Assembly: GCA_037176705.1 (NCBI GenBank)
Contig: CM073885.1
Location: forward strand, 91,069,001-91,133,000
DNA: 64,000 bases
Direction of reading: 5' to 3'
From: Molossus alvarezi
Lineage: Eukaryota; Chordata; Mammalia; Chiroptera; Molossidae
Each line of letters starts with the position of its first letter. Position 1 is the first letter of the stretch. The position numbers and the translations under genes are program-made. The notes below the pieces were generated by a model. The model had not been told where the DNA came from, made no database searches, and saw only the letters and a list, made by a program, of their open reading frames with translations. This document shows positions 48,014 to 59,282 of this stretch, in pieces.

Positions 48014-48630
48014 ACACTTCTCCAAAGAGGACATACAGATGGCCAATAGACCTATGAAAAAATGCTCAATGTAACTAATCATCAGAGAGATGCAAATTAA
48101 AACCACAGTGAGAGCCCTGGCCAGTGTGCCTCAGTTGGTTGGGTCTCATCCCGTGCACCAAAAGGTCGCCAGTTCCATTCCTGATTAGGGCACATGCCCA
48201 GGTTGCATGTTTGATCCCTGGTCCGGATATATGTGGGAAGCAACGAACAATGTTTCTCTCTTATATAGACGTTTCCCTCTGTCTCCCTCTCCTTTCTTCT
48301 CTCTCTAGAATCAATAACAATATCTATTTTTAAAAATCACAATGATATATTACCTTCCACTTCTCAGAAAGGCTATTATCAATAAATCAATAAACAAGTG
48401 TTGGCGAGGATGTGGAGAAAAGGGAACCCTTGTGCACTGTTGGTGGGAATACAGACTGATGCAGCCACTGTGGGAAACAGTATGGAGTTTCCTGAAAAAA
48501 TTATAAACGGAACTGCCTCATGACCCAGCAATCCCACTTCTGGGAATATATCCTAAGACACTAATTTGAAAGAATATATGCACCCTTATGTTCACTGCAG
48601 CGTTATTTACAAGAGCCAAGATCTGGAAAC
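48014..48630 (+). mobile_element. L1 ORF2 C-terminal segment (inverted part)
   Basis: Plus-strand ORF2 end: cttctccaaagaggacatac, gctcaatgtaactaatcatc, then after a Ves caagtgttggcgaggatgtg, gactgatgcagccactgtgg, gacccagcaatcccacttct, caagagccaagatctgg. This stretch lies immediately upstream of the piece found inverted at 47222-48013, so both come from one insertion whose 5' portion was inverted. Frameshifts and stops are present. Confidence 0.9.
48114..48334 (+). mobile_element. Ves SINE (type 1) inside L1
   Basis: gccctggccagtgtgcctca, gcaccaaaaggtcgccagtt, gggcacatgcccaggttg, CT tract, short A-rich tail. Flanks AACCACAGTGAGA (48101-48113) and AATCACAATGATA (48335-48347) are a diverged TSD of L1 sequence. 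Confidence 0.93.
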
Positions 48631-48635
48631 GGTTT

Positions 48636-48790
48636 CCTCTTCTAGTAAAAATCCAAATGGGTTTTGGCTGTGTTTTTGGTTCACTCTGCCTCACTTGTGA
48701 GATGGAATAATAGTACCACTCCCTGCTCACTCCATATGTTTATAGCCAGGACACAATAAGATAATTAGTTATCAATATAATAACATTTGA
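48636..48790 (+). mobile_element. Possible MIR SINE
   Basis: tcactctgcctcacttgtga, gatggaataatagtaccact, ggacacaataagataattag recall the MIR middle and tail (CTCTGTGCCTCAGTTTCC, ATGGGATAATAATAGTACC). Diverged. Confidence 0.45.
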
Positions 48791-49423
48791 GATTGTAGGG
48801 GAACAGTGCAAGCTCATAAAACTATAAGGCAGCATTCTATTGTGCTTTATTTTAGAGTGCCATTAATTTGGAGTCATTATTGTAGAGCGTTTTATACACT
48901 GAAGTCCTAAACTTCTCTTGCCTTAGTACAATTGAAGACCAATATAGAACCCAAAGCTATGGGACCATGTCTTTATTGTTATAGCAAATTAGTAAAGCAC
49001 ATGAGAAGGCAAAGCTAAAACTTCTTCTGAAGCCTATTCTCATTACCATGAAATTGTTTTGTATTAAGTAAACTTTTCATTGATGTAAAACACATGTTAA
49101 AAAAGGCATAAATGCAAATGTACGTATTACTGAATATTTGAACAAAGTAAACACATCCATGTAGTCCTCAATTATTTTAAGGAATAGAACATATTAGCAT
49201 ATAAAAATTCCTCTTTGTCTCTTGTCACTACCTCAGAAAGAAATCACTATCTTGATTCCTCTTTCTTCCAGGTTTGTTGTTGACTTTTATATAAGTAGTA
49301 ACATATGGTATGTCCTTTGTTGTGCCTCTGCTGTAGTACAACTATGGTATAATTGCAGTTCATTTATTTTCACTGCTAGAGAGTATTTCATCACATCACA
49401 TATCAAAATTCATTTATCCCCGC

Positions 49424-49661
49424 ATTTTTTTTTTGGTTAATCCTTGACCAAGGATATTTTTTCCATTAAGTTTTAGAGAGTAAAATGGAGGAAGGGAGGA
49501 AGGGAGGGGGAGAAAAACATCAATGTGAGAGAGAGACACGCCCCAGCTGGGACCAGAGATCAAACCTGCCACCCAGGTACATGCCCTTGACTCAGAATCA
49601 AACCTGAGACCCTTTATTGTGGGAGCTGATGCTCTAATCACTGAGCCACACCAGCCAGGGC
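49424..49661 (-). mobile_element. Ves SINE (type 2-like) inside old L1
   Basis: Tail taatccttgaccaaggatat, GA tract, ccaggtacatgcccttgact and head complement cacaccagccagggct. TSD TATCCCCGC (49415-49423) and TATCCCCAC (49662-49670) lies in L1 sequence. The body is diverged from the other type 2 copies. Confidence 0.92.
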
Positions 49662-52600
49662 TATCCCCACTTTTGATGGACATGGGTTGTTTCCAGTTTT
49701 GGGCTACTATTTATCTTCTCGTGTGTATTTTGGGCACATAAGTATTTTTTCCTGTTAACTCTATGCCTATGAGTGAAAATGCTGGGTAATAAGGTGTATT
49801 CAGCTGTGGTAGGGTTGACTGGATATGAAGAAGTGGTTGTTTTATTTCATGCTTGCACAGCAATGTCTGATGTTGCTTCATACTTTCACCAAGGTTTGGT
49901 GTTACCTCTCTCTTTACTTGTAGCTATTTTGGTGGGTATGTAGTGATACCTCATTGTCATTTTAATTTGCACTCATTTAACCACTGGTACAGTTTGGCCT
50001 CTTCTCCTGTGTTTATGAATCTTTGGATATTGTCTTTTCTGAGGAATCTGTTGCCCATTTTTCTTTTGGGTGGTTTATCATTTTTCTTATGCTTTTGTAG
50101 TAGTTGGTATATTGTGCGTTTATCTCCTCTGTGAGGTAAATGCTTTGCAAACACTGTTTTAGTTTGCATTTTCACTTTCTTAAAGGTGCCTTTGGATGAA
50201 CATAATCTCTTCATTTTAATGTAGTCTTATCCTCTATGGGGAGTGCATTTGGGATCCTGTTAGAGATATCTTTTCCTACCCCAAGGGTGAGACAGTATAT
50301 TCCTGTTTTGGGGGAAAACTTATTGTTTACCTCTTAATTTTCTATCTGTGGATGACCTGAATTATTGTAGGTTAGGAATCTGTTAGATTTTTTTCTTGTG
50401 TACATTCGATTGGCCCAACACCATTTATTAAAAAGACAGTTATTTCAGCATTGCAGTACGGTGTCATCTTTGTCATAAATCAAGTGACTGTGTATCTATG
50501 TAGCTTCGGATTCTCCTTTAAGTTTCTCTATGCACTACTCTGTCTGTTATGTTTTGTACTAAGTCTTGATTTCTAGTAATGTATATCCTTTGATTTCATT
50601 CTTTTTCAAGAGAGTCTTCGTTATTCTTATCCCTTTGCATTTAAAATTATCTTGCTGATTTTCACATTTAAAAATATCTGCTAGAATTTTGATTGGGAAT
50701 GCATTATATCTATATATCATTTTTTTGGAGAAATGTTATGTTTTCAACATTGTATTCTGTTCATAAAGATGGCATACCCTTTATAGTGTTTACAGTCTTA
50801 ATTTCTCTCAATATGTATGGCTAGAGGTCGTATACATATATTGTTAGTTTTTTTTTTTTCCTTTGGCATTTGCTATTTTTGGATGCTATTGCAAGTTGTA
50901 TGTGTATTTTTAAAATTTTATTTTTTAATTGTTTGTTAATGGTACATAGAAATTCAATTTACTTTTGTATATTGACCATTCACCCAGTTCCCTAGCTAAA
51001 TTTATTTATAAATACTAATTGTTTTATTGTAGAAGCCTTTGTGGTTTATAAATATATAGTCATGTCGTCTACAAATAATGTCATGTTTCTCTATTTCTAT
51101 ATCTTTTTTTCTTTATTTCTAATTCTGATGTCTTTTATTTCTTTTTCTAGCTTATTACTCTGACTAGATATTAAATACAAGACACATTAATGGACATCTT
51201 TGTTTCTTTCCTAATCTCATGGTGGAAAGTTTCTTTGTTTCACAATTATTACGTATGATACTTGCTATAGGTTTTATATAGATGCACATGAACAGATTAA
51301 TGTTATATAAGGGTATATAAGGACATTTTAATCTGTTCCTAAATGTGTATTGATTAATGTGAAAACACCTATGGGTTTTCCATTTACACTTTTAAAGAAA
51401 TTGGTTACTAATCTAATAGCAATGAGGTCAGAGAATACATCATGATTTTAATTCTCTGAAATTTGTTGGAACATATACCATCAGATAACCTGTGGTATAT
51501 TTTGTTAACAATCTATGTTAACTTGAAAAAATGTATATTCTATCACATTTGAAGACTGTTCAAAGTAATTCAGTTGGATCAAGAGTATTTTCTTTTTAAA
51601 ATCTTCTATATCTTTCCTGTTTTTTTGTCTATTTGTTTTATTACTACTGAGAGAAGTATGATAAAATCTTCCAATATGATTTTGATTTGTGCATTTTCTT
51701 TCTATTTCTGCCAATCTTATGTTGCTTCACATATTTTGAATCAACGTTATCCAATGTATATAAATTTAAAAATTTTGTATTTTCCTAGTGTGTTAACTCT
51801 TTTATCATTAGAAAATGCCCTCTTTACCTCTAATAATATATTTTTTCCTAAAGGTTTACCACATTTTATATTATGACCAAACCAGTTTTATTTTACTTAG
51901 TTTTTGCAAGATAAATGTTTTCCATCCTTTACTTTCAAACTTTTTGTGATATTTAAGGTCATTTAAATAAATAGCTTAAAGTTGGACTTTTTGTTAAATC
52001 ATCTGACATCTTTGTTTTTATAATGGTATATTTAGTTCATTTATATTAAATATAATTGCTGATATATATAAGTTTATATTTACTATTCTATATATTTCCC
52101 ACTTATTTCATATGGTTTATGTTACTTTTCTTTTCTTTCTTTTTTACTTTACACTAATCAAACTTTCAGCAATCCATGCCCTCCTCCCTGAAACTCTGAC
52201 TAGTTTGGTAATTATACATCACTACATATTTTTTAAATTGATTAGAGATTATAACTAACATTCTTATTTTATTTCCATTTATTTTAAATTTATAATTTTA
52301 CTACTTCCTAGACAATGCAAGCTATATAGATAGAACACTTCATTTACTCATTTCTTGACTTTTTTATTATTGTTTTCACACATTTAATTTTAACTATATT
52401 TTAAAGCATAAACTATTATTTCTCTTTGTAGATTTAATAAAAATTTTGATGTATAAACAAATTGTTTCATTGTTTTTATTCCTCACTGTATCTCTGTTTG
52501 TTCTAGATTCATTCTGTTCAAAGAAATCTTACATATTCTTAATTTAAATCTACTGCTCTGAGTAATCTTTGTTTTTGTATATTTATTTCATCTTCATTTT

Positions 52601-52735
52601 TTTTTTTTTTTGAGGACATCACATTTGGGTATAAAATTCTAATTTGTAGGCATTTTTTCCTTGCAGTGCTTTAAAGATATTTCCGTATCTTCTAGCTTCT
52701 ATTGTTTCTTTGTATATTCTTAAGATTGAAGTCTT

Positions 52736-52912
52736 GAGAGAGAGAGAGAGAAACATCGATGTGAAGGGACACATCGAGTGGCTGCCACCCGCACGACTGA
52801 CCAGAGCTGGGGACAAACTGCAACCAAGGTACATGCCCTTAGCGGGAACCGAACCCGGGTCTCTCAGGACCACAGGCTGGCACTCTAACCGCTGAGCCAA
52901 ACCGGCCAGGGC
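52736..52912 (-). mobile_element. Ves SINE (type 2) without tail, inside old L1
   Basis: The head and body are near consensus (acatcgatgtgaagggacac, agcgggaaccgaacccgggt, aaaccggccagggc). However, the 3' end stops inside the GA/CT tract directly at the TSD: no gaggaca segment and no A tail. Perfect TSD AAGATTGAAGTCTT at 52722-52735 and 52913-52926. Confidence 0.96.
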
Positions 52913-52986
52913 AAGATTGAAGTCTTTGTCTATGGTTTTTGCCTGCTTTATGCTGAAGAAATTCAGTGCGATTTTCTTTGTGTATT

Positions 52987-53011
52987 TTTGTTTGTTTGTT
53001 TGTTTGTTTGT
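52987..53011 (+). repeat. (GTTT)n microsatellite in L1
   Basis: Six TTTG units within the ORF1-like part of the old L1. Confidence 0.9.
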
Positions 53012-53530
53012 ATTTATCTGTTTTGGGTTTATAAGATATCCTGGATTTGTCTTGCAGCATTGAACGGTTATTGATAATAAACTTTTCAATATTGTGTTTG
53101 ACACATTCTCCTTCTGTTCTCTTTCAAGGACTCATATTGCATGTATGTTAGAATTCTTACCCCAACTCACTTATATCTTATGATCTTTTCTATTCTTCCA
53201 TTTATTTTATTCTCCATGCTTCAGTCTGGATATTTTTTAATGACCTCGCTTCTAGCTGTATAATCCCTTCTTGAGTTCTTTTCAAACTACTGTCAAGCCT
53301 ATCTTTCGAAATCTGTATGTAAGTTACTATAATTCTTAGATCTAGAATTTGTATTTGATTTTTGTATATGTTACAGTTGTATGATAAAATTATCTGGCTC
53401 ATTTTCTTTCTTGAGTATATTGATGAATTTATCTTAAAATCTGTGTCTGAATCTCGAATATTGTCACCCACAGTCTGTTTCTACTGTCTATTTGTTCTTT
53501 TGATACTTTTCTTTCAATAAGACTGGAATT

Positions 53531-55082
53531 TAAAAAAAAAGAGGAATCTAGACATTGTACTTGATTGTAGAAATTGATTTCTGTTATTTTATTCTACATA
53601 GAATTCATTCCATCCTTTGGCAGGTAGCAAAAGGACAAAGTATATCAATCTAATGATGAATTGAGCAGGCTGAAGCCTGATTTTCTGTCTTTGTAAGTCA
53701 TGCTCTTCTTCTTATTCATCCTTTTCCAAGGACATAGCTTTGGCAGGTTTCCATCTGAGAGTCTTCCTAGGGCCATTAGAATGCCAACACCCTGTCCGGC
53801 TTTATGTTTGCTTTCTATTTGCTTTCTTAACCTAATGATCAATGCAACTTTATTGGTAACTTCTGTGAAGAGAGTCTTCCTTTTTGTATGGTGTAGGCCC
53901 CTCAAATTCCTGCCTGCCTTCATAGCACAAAACTCCAAATTTTCACTTCTCAGCAGATAGCAGCTGATTTTCATTTGACTTTTAACCTTGACCTAGGCCA
54001 AGAATTAGTATAGTCCATGAGAAGAAAAGAAGCTTTCAAAATATCGGGCTTGACTTGGTAAGCTGCTTTTCTTCAGAAACTTGCCCCTCAAATCCTGGCT
54101 GTCTCAGAAACTCCAATTCCTTCACCCTTATATGTTTGTAGGTATACAGCTCTTCCTAATTTTTCTCAGCAAAAGCCTTTATTACTATAAGCTATTCCAT
54201 GGTATTTGGAAGTGAAAGTAACTCCCTATGTATTTCTTTTGGAAATGATGAGATAAACAAATATTGAGTGAAATTTTACGTTAACCATTAAAAAGTGAAG
54301 TCATTCAAAACTGTGTGTTGCTTGGTATTATAAGGAGCTCCAATTACTTTTTGAGTGCCCTTTCTTGAGTATGCATATTGTGAATCTGGATTTAGATAAT
54401 TTTCTATCATTATTAAAACATATGCATTATATACTTTAGGAACATAGTTATGTTTTGAGATATTAATAACATAGTTTTGGTATATGGCATTTTAATTAAA
54501 AATGATAACAAAATAAGAGGAAAAACATCCCTCAGGGCATCACAGTAGTTGGTTCTTGGGGTATAAGATTATCAAAATATTTGGTTCTTGAGTATAAGCT
54601 TATGTAGGTGTTTTAAAATAGTCTGACTAATTAAATCCTCTTGGATAATTTTCAAGAAATCCATTCAGCAATATAACAAACTGAATTTTGTTAGAATGAG
54701 TTTTCAGAATCATAGCTTTCAATTAGTTAAGAATTGATATAAACATTGATCTAAAACATTTCGGAATTAAGGTGGATTCTGTAATACCTTACTGAAAAGT
54801 AAGACATTTTGAAAACCCTACATTACATGAAATATTTTTCGAATGATATTGTCAGCACCTATTTTCTTTTGATATTGTATAATCACTATATGCACCAAGG
54901 GTCCATCTTACACACACCAACAAAATCATGGTTGGTTTTTCTTTTATATCTTTGTATCTTTATTTTCAGGAAGATTTAATTCCATGTTTTCTTCTCCTTC
55001 CCATTTTCCCATGTAGTTTTACCTGGCCTGTATCTCATCATTTTAAAGCCACACGTATTATCAAATATTTGATCAGAGAAAT
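53531..55082. other. Unannotated stretch, possible L1 5' remnant
   Basis: 53531-54300 may be the 5' UTR of the preceding L1, but similarity is too weak to assert. 54300-55082 is AT-rich with nothing recognised. Confidence 0.4.
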
Positions 55083-55326
55083 CAGCGATTTTCAACCAGT
55101 GTGCTGCAAGAATTTTTAAAACATGCAATACTTGACTGTTTAGTCAGGGGCACTTAGATTGTCAAATAAAAAAATGACAATGGCCAACACAATAGCCATC
55201 TGGTGTAAATGAATCAAAATTATACCTATTTTTGTCAGATAAGCAAAAATATATTTTTTGGTGTGCTGCAGAATTTTAGTAATTAGTTTATGTGTGCCAT
55301 AAAATGAAAAAGGTTGAAAATTTCTG
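55083..55326 (+). mobile_element. hAT-type MITE with TIRs and 8 bp TSD
   Basis: 244 bp element. The left end is CAGCGATTTTCAACC. The complement of the right end is CAGAAATTTTCAACC (13 of 15 identical). The octamers beside it, AGAGAAAT (55075-55082) and AGATAAAC (55327-55334), agree at 6 of 8. The interior has a repeated ggtgtgctgca motif (with the gtgtgctgca near the left end) and no transposase. It fits a non-autonomous hAT element. Confidence 0.85.
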
Positions 55327-55334
55327 AGATAAAC

Positions 55335-58099
55335 TGATATCTAATAATAAGATAAAGGTTATAAATGGAAAGCTTTAAACACATCTCAAGCAAAATACTT
55401 TATTATAATGGCTTTTGAATAAAATCTTAATAGCATTGTGTTATACATATATTTTCAAAGAAAAATATTGCATTTTTATCAAGTGTTTGCATGAATCTTT
55501 AACTTATAGCTCTCTGGTTATAAACATATAGATTTCAATTAGTTGTAAAGATCTTTCCTCCTGAAATCAATTCAAACCTGCAGTATACAGTATCGCTGTC
55601 ATAGTAATTAAGATATTCTTGTGCTTTGAAACTTTTCTTTTGACCAAGGTAGCATCTGGTTTTCTTTATTTTGACAATTGCAATTTCTTAGTTTCAAGAT
55701 TTCTTTACATTATTCCTCAAAATAAGATTGTATAGTGTCTGCCAGTTTTCATGGTTTGCAAGTATGATGCCTAATGGATGTTTTTATTGGTAATTACAGA
55801 TTTTTATTTTATGTAATAAGTTTTTAAAAGGGACATAATTTGCAAATACATAAAAATGAATCCTTTTTGTTCAGGTCTCTAAATTATTTTATTGCCTCTA
55901 TTCTATTCTACAAAGATGCCTTTGTCTCAAGGGCATTCAAGGATGCATTAGAAAACAAATAGTTTTGTATTGCCAGTTGTATATCAGAAGCATTGAAGAT
56001 AGTTTGCATGATCCAAAAAAAAAAAATCATAAAAAAGAAAATGAAAATATTATTATATTGCTCATAGTCTTTATTCTCAAACTTTACTGTCGTAATATTA
56101 TCGTAAGCCTTATTTTCAGATTATTACTTTTATATAGATTATCAACAATAGACCAGTACCACTTTAGATATATTACTACTCTCTCGTATATATAGTTAAA
56201 CACCTTGCTACGTAAGTATGGTCTCTAAATGGTGTTAATATAAAAATGTTGTGACTTCAAAACATTGAGAATGCCTGGCCTAGCTGTTATAACACCATGT
56301 CCACAGGATATAGCTATATCCCTGTTTTATACTGCACTTATGTTTAAATTTAATGCCAACATTTCATTGCTAAGAAACATGTTAAATGAGGATGGAGATG
56401 CCATATTTATTGAAGGGCACATCTACATTGGCAGGTGTTTTCTGAATTAAACATTTGTTTCAGATAATATTTTATTCAAGAGCATTTTATCAGCCAAAAT
56501 GTTTTCTCTCTCTCTCTCTCTTTTTTTCTTCAGAATTTGAAAATTCCAGTTTGCTCACTAAATATTCTAAGCTGGAAATGTTTAGGAGGAAATATTCTTT
56601 TCTTTGGGTCCCAAATGCCACAAAACTCATCTCCTCAGTGAAATTTTTCTGTCTGGGGTTGGTATTAACAGAATACTTCAACTCTTTGGGCATCAAACTT
56701 GATTTTCCAGATGCTTTTCTTAAAAAAAAAAAATAGGTCTTTAGACTGGAGCTTCTCACTTGGAAATAGTTGGAGTATGTAAGCATATAGGTCAAGGTAG
56801 AGGGATTGGAAAAGCACCATTTAGAATAGGATACTTTTCATAGTATTCTCAGAAAGATGAGTGATTGAGGTTCTCAAAGAAACTGAGTCTGCAGTGAACA
56901 CAATTCTGTCTGTGCAATTTGACCTTAATTTGTTTTTGTGAACAAAAGTTACACTTTGCACTAATTTGCATTGCTGCTACTTTCATTTTAGATTGGAATT
57001 TTTTCTTTTTATCACCATCCATCTGTAAGATACCTCCTGTCACTAATTTCTGATGTGGATTCCCTCATTAATATGAGATTCACAACTGCATAGATTAAAA
57101 GTTATCTGATCATATCTGGCTCACCCCATGTTGTGTCATTCTGTTCCTGTATTTGATAGATAGTGACTTAACTCTGACAATGTTAGTACATAAAGAAAAT
57201 GAGTCAGATAGTAATATTGGAAGAGTATAATTTTAAAATAGCTCTTGTTTTATTTTGCAGGATTTAAAACTATTAGGCGCAGTTTTCCTTTTTAGCCATT
57301 TTAATAAAGTAAAAAACATAAATTTTGTATTTTTAGTCTTACAAATGGTAAAGATTTCTATTTCAATAGTGTCAAAATGAGTATCAGATCATTTTCTAAT
57401 TAAATATTATACATGTCTGAGAAAAACAATTTTCTTACGTGTCTACGATTAACCATTTTGAAAGTTCTGCAAGCAAAATAAATATGTTTCTAATAACAAC
57501 CTTTAGAGACACTTGCAACAATGCAAAAAACATTGTTTTTAAGAATGTATAAAAACCAAAAGATTCAGCTAGTGAGAGAATAAGAAACCTCTGGAATGTT
57601 CTGCCTACAGAAACTCTTAATGCTCTTAATTGGTTGTTTATATTAGGGACAAAGGAACAAAACTCAGCAAAACCCATGAGTGCAGTGAACTGAAGATCAC
57701 TTTCAGGACTGAATCTAATATGTGTTCAAGTATTAATGAGAAGTTCCAAGAATTTTCTTTATAATTTCAGACTTAACGAACTCTACCTGAATGGGCCAAT
57801 GGTGAGACTTGAAGCTACTTTTAGCATCTATTCCTTAATTTGCTGAAAAAATTGGGCATCTGTAACTACTAAAACTCCATCTTTAATATCAATGAGAATT
57901 TACTGATAGACCAAAGGACTCTTACTGCTCTCTGGTTTCAGTGATCACAATACACTCTATGTAAGGCTGTACATTTTTTTATCTCTACCCTTCCCCTCAC
58001 CTGGTTCTTTATACCTGTTATTTGGGCTGCTCTTTCCTAACCTGCTCAGGAGGGGAGAACCCTGAGGAGAAACTGGCCCTTTTGATTAGTGCTTCCTAA
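55335..58099. other. Unannotated stretch, no gene seen
   Basis: AT-rich interval with a short (CT)n at 56506-56520. Open frames of 60-110 codons on either strand have no domain. Nothing is supported as a gene or repeat. Confidence 0.45.
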
Positions 58100-58240
58100 A
58101 AAGTATGCACCAGTTTTCCTTCTGGAAAATAGAAATGACATTACCTACCTTCCAAAGTGGTTGGAAAAGCAATAAAATAATCTTTGTAAAAGTGCTCAGC
58201 CCGGTACCTTGTACTCAGAAGGTGTTAATACATTTTGGAT
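58100..58240 (+). mobile_element. MIR SINE fragment
   Basis: ctggaaaatagaaatgacat, tacctaccttccaaagtggt, aaaagtgctcagcccggtac, tcagaaggtgttaatac follow the MIR 3' half (CTGTAAAATGGGAATAATA, CTTAGCACAGTGCCTGGCAC, AGTAGGTGCTCAATA). Confidence 0.7.
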
Positions 58241-58968
58241 CTTTTCCCATCCATTTTCTTTCCCTTACTCCTGTCCCGTGCGACGAGAATTGCTGGTGCC
58301 CGGGGATGGAGACTTCAGGAGCCAGTTACTGTTCCGTGCTCCTTCATCCTGCTTTATGGGGATGCCTTCCCCTGATGGACTCTTCCCTCTGTTTCCTGGA
58401 CCTTCAGTTCCTCTGCTCTCAGGCCGCTATGTAGTTCTTTCTGTTTGACTTATTTGAGACCTGAAGCCTAGACTATTAGAAGCTATAAACTCCTAGCAGC
58501 ATACCAAGTGAAGAGAAAGAGTGAAAATCTCAATAAAAATCTTAGTGTGACAACCAAGATTATCACTGAGATTACCATAGGAGGGAAACAAAATGTCTGG
58601 CCTACGAGTCGAAGTCCTTTGCTGTTTCCCGTTTTAAGTGTGACAGGTTAGCAGGCTACTTCAACTTTTGATTACTCAGAGTATCTGAGCGGCAAACTAG
58701 ATCAGATTCAGAGACTTTCCCAGAACACTAAATATAGGGAGGTATTCCAATAAAAACGTGATCAAATACATTTGGAAACTGCTGTGGACTATGCCTCGTT
58801 CCTCATGCCCCCAAGAGGGCATTAACAACATGTTAGTTCTTAAACAATAAAATTTGCTTAATATTGTTTAATCCAGTGTTCCCAACAAATGACTATTTCC
58901 TAAAACTCATTCTGGAAGATACTAGACAGCTCCAGTGAGAAAGCTGCCTTTAAGAACATGACAATCCT
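58241..58968. other. Unannotated stretch, no gene seen
   Basis: 58250-58450 is of balanced composition with overlapping plus frames of 79-109 codons and no domain. Nothing else found. Confidence 0.45.
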
Positions 58969-59198
58969 TGCCCAACCGGTATGGCTCAGTGGTTGAGCAT
59001 CGAGCCATGCACCAAGAGGTCACAGGTTCGATTCCCACTCAGGGCACATGCCCAGGTTGTGGGCCAAGTCCCCATTGGGGGGGCGGGTCATGTAGGAGGC
59101 AGCATATTGATGTTCCTTCTCATGAATGTTTCTATCTCTATCTCCCTGTCCCTTCCTCTCTAAAATCAATAATAAAAAATTATATATATATATATTTA
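58969..59198 (+). mobile_element. Ves SINE (type 1) with 17 bp TSD
   Basis: tgcccaaccggtatggctca, gcaccaagaggtcacaggtt, cacatgcccaggttgtggg, CT tract and a tail ending in (TA)n. Perfect TSD AAGAACATGACAATCCT at 58952-58968 and 59199-59215, hence a fairly young insertion. Confidence 0.97.
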
Positions 59199-59231
59199 AA
59201 GAACATGACAATCCTCATATTTTAACCAGCA

Positions 59232-59282
59232 GTTTGATGACTTCTACTCCTCTATGTATGAGAGGAGTAGAAGTCATCAAAC
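59232..59282. repeat. Perfect inverted repeat, 22 bp stem, 7 nt loop
   Basis: Left arm 59232-59253 (starts GTTTGATGACTTC) and right arm 59261-59282 (ends GAAGTCATCAAAC) are exact complements around the loop atgtatg. It lies 16 bases beyond the right TSD of the Ves copy. The perfect match suggests a recent templated event or a maintained hairpin. Confidence 0.97.

Larger units (their letters stand above)
49060..53530 (-). mobile_element. Old L1 (L1M type), 3' UTR to ORF1, internally deleted
   Basis: A degenerate L1 lies in minus orientation. 49060-49423 is the 3' UTR (complement of acttttcattgatgtaaaac, gtaaacacatccatgtag). 49671-51200 is the ORF2 C-terminal and reverse-transcriptase part: ccaacaccatttatta, ctagaattttgattgggaat, gtcatgtcgtctacaaataa (the latter at the FADD region). 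At about 51400 it jumps to the ORF2 endonuclease: the minus frame at 51505-51714 still reads KDIED near residue 34 and EYTFF near residue 59. About 1 kb of ORF2 between them is missing. 52600-53520 resembles ORF1. Two Ves copies interrupt it (49424-49661, 52736-52912). Many stops; no functional protein. A continuing 5' UTR to about 54.3 kb is possible. Confidence 0.8.

Noticed and set aside
31184..52912. CRISPR-like array suggested by recurring near-identical blocks
   Set aside because: The recurrences are dispersed SINE copies with their own TSDs, spaced by kilobases and in both orientations. The genome is mammalian.
52619..53104. 161-codon minus-strand open frame
   Set aside because: It runs through a Ves SINE inserted in an old L1 and is a product of the junction, not a gene.
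4402..59198. tRNA genes suggested by A and B box motifs in many places
   Set aside because: All lie in Ves SINE heads. None folds into a full tRNA with intact acceptor arm, and each is followed by the SINE body.
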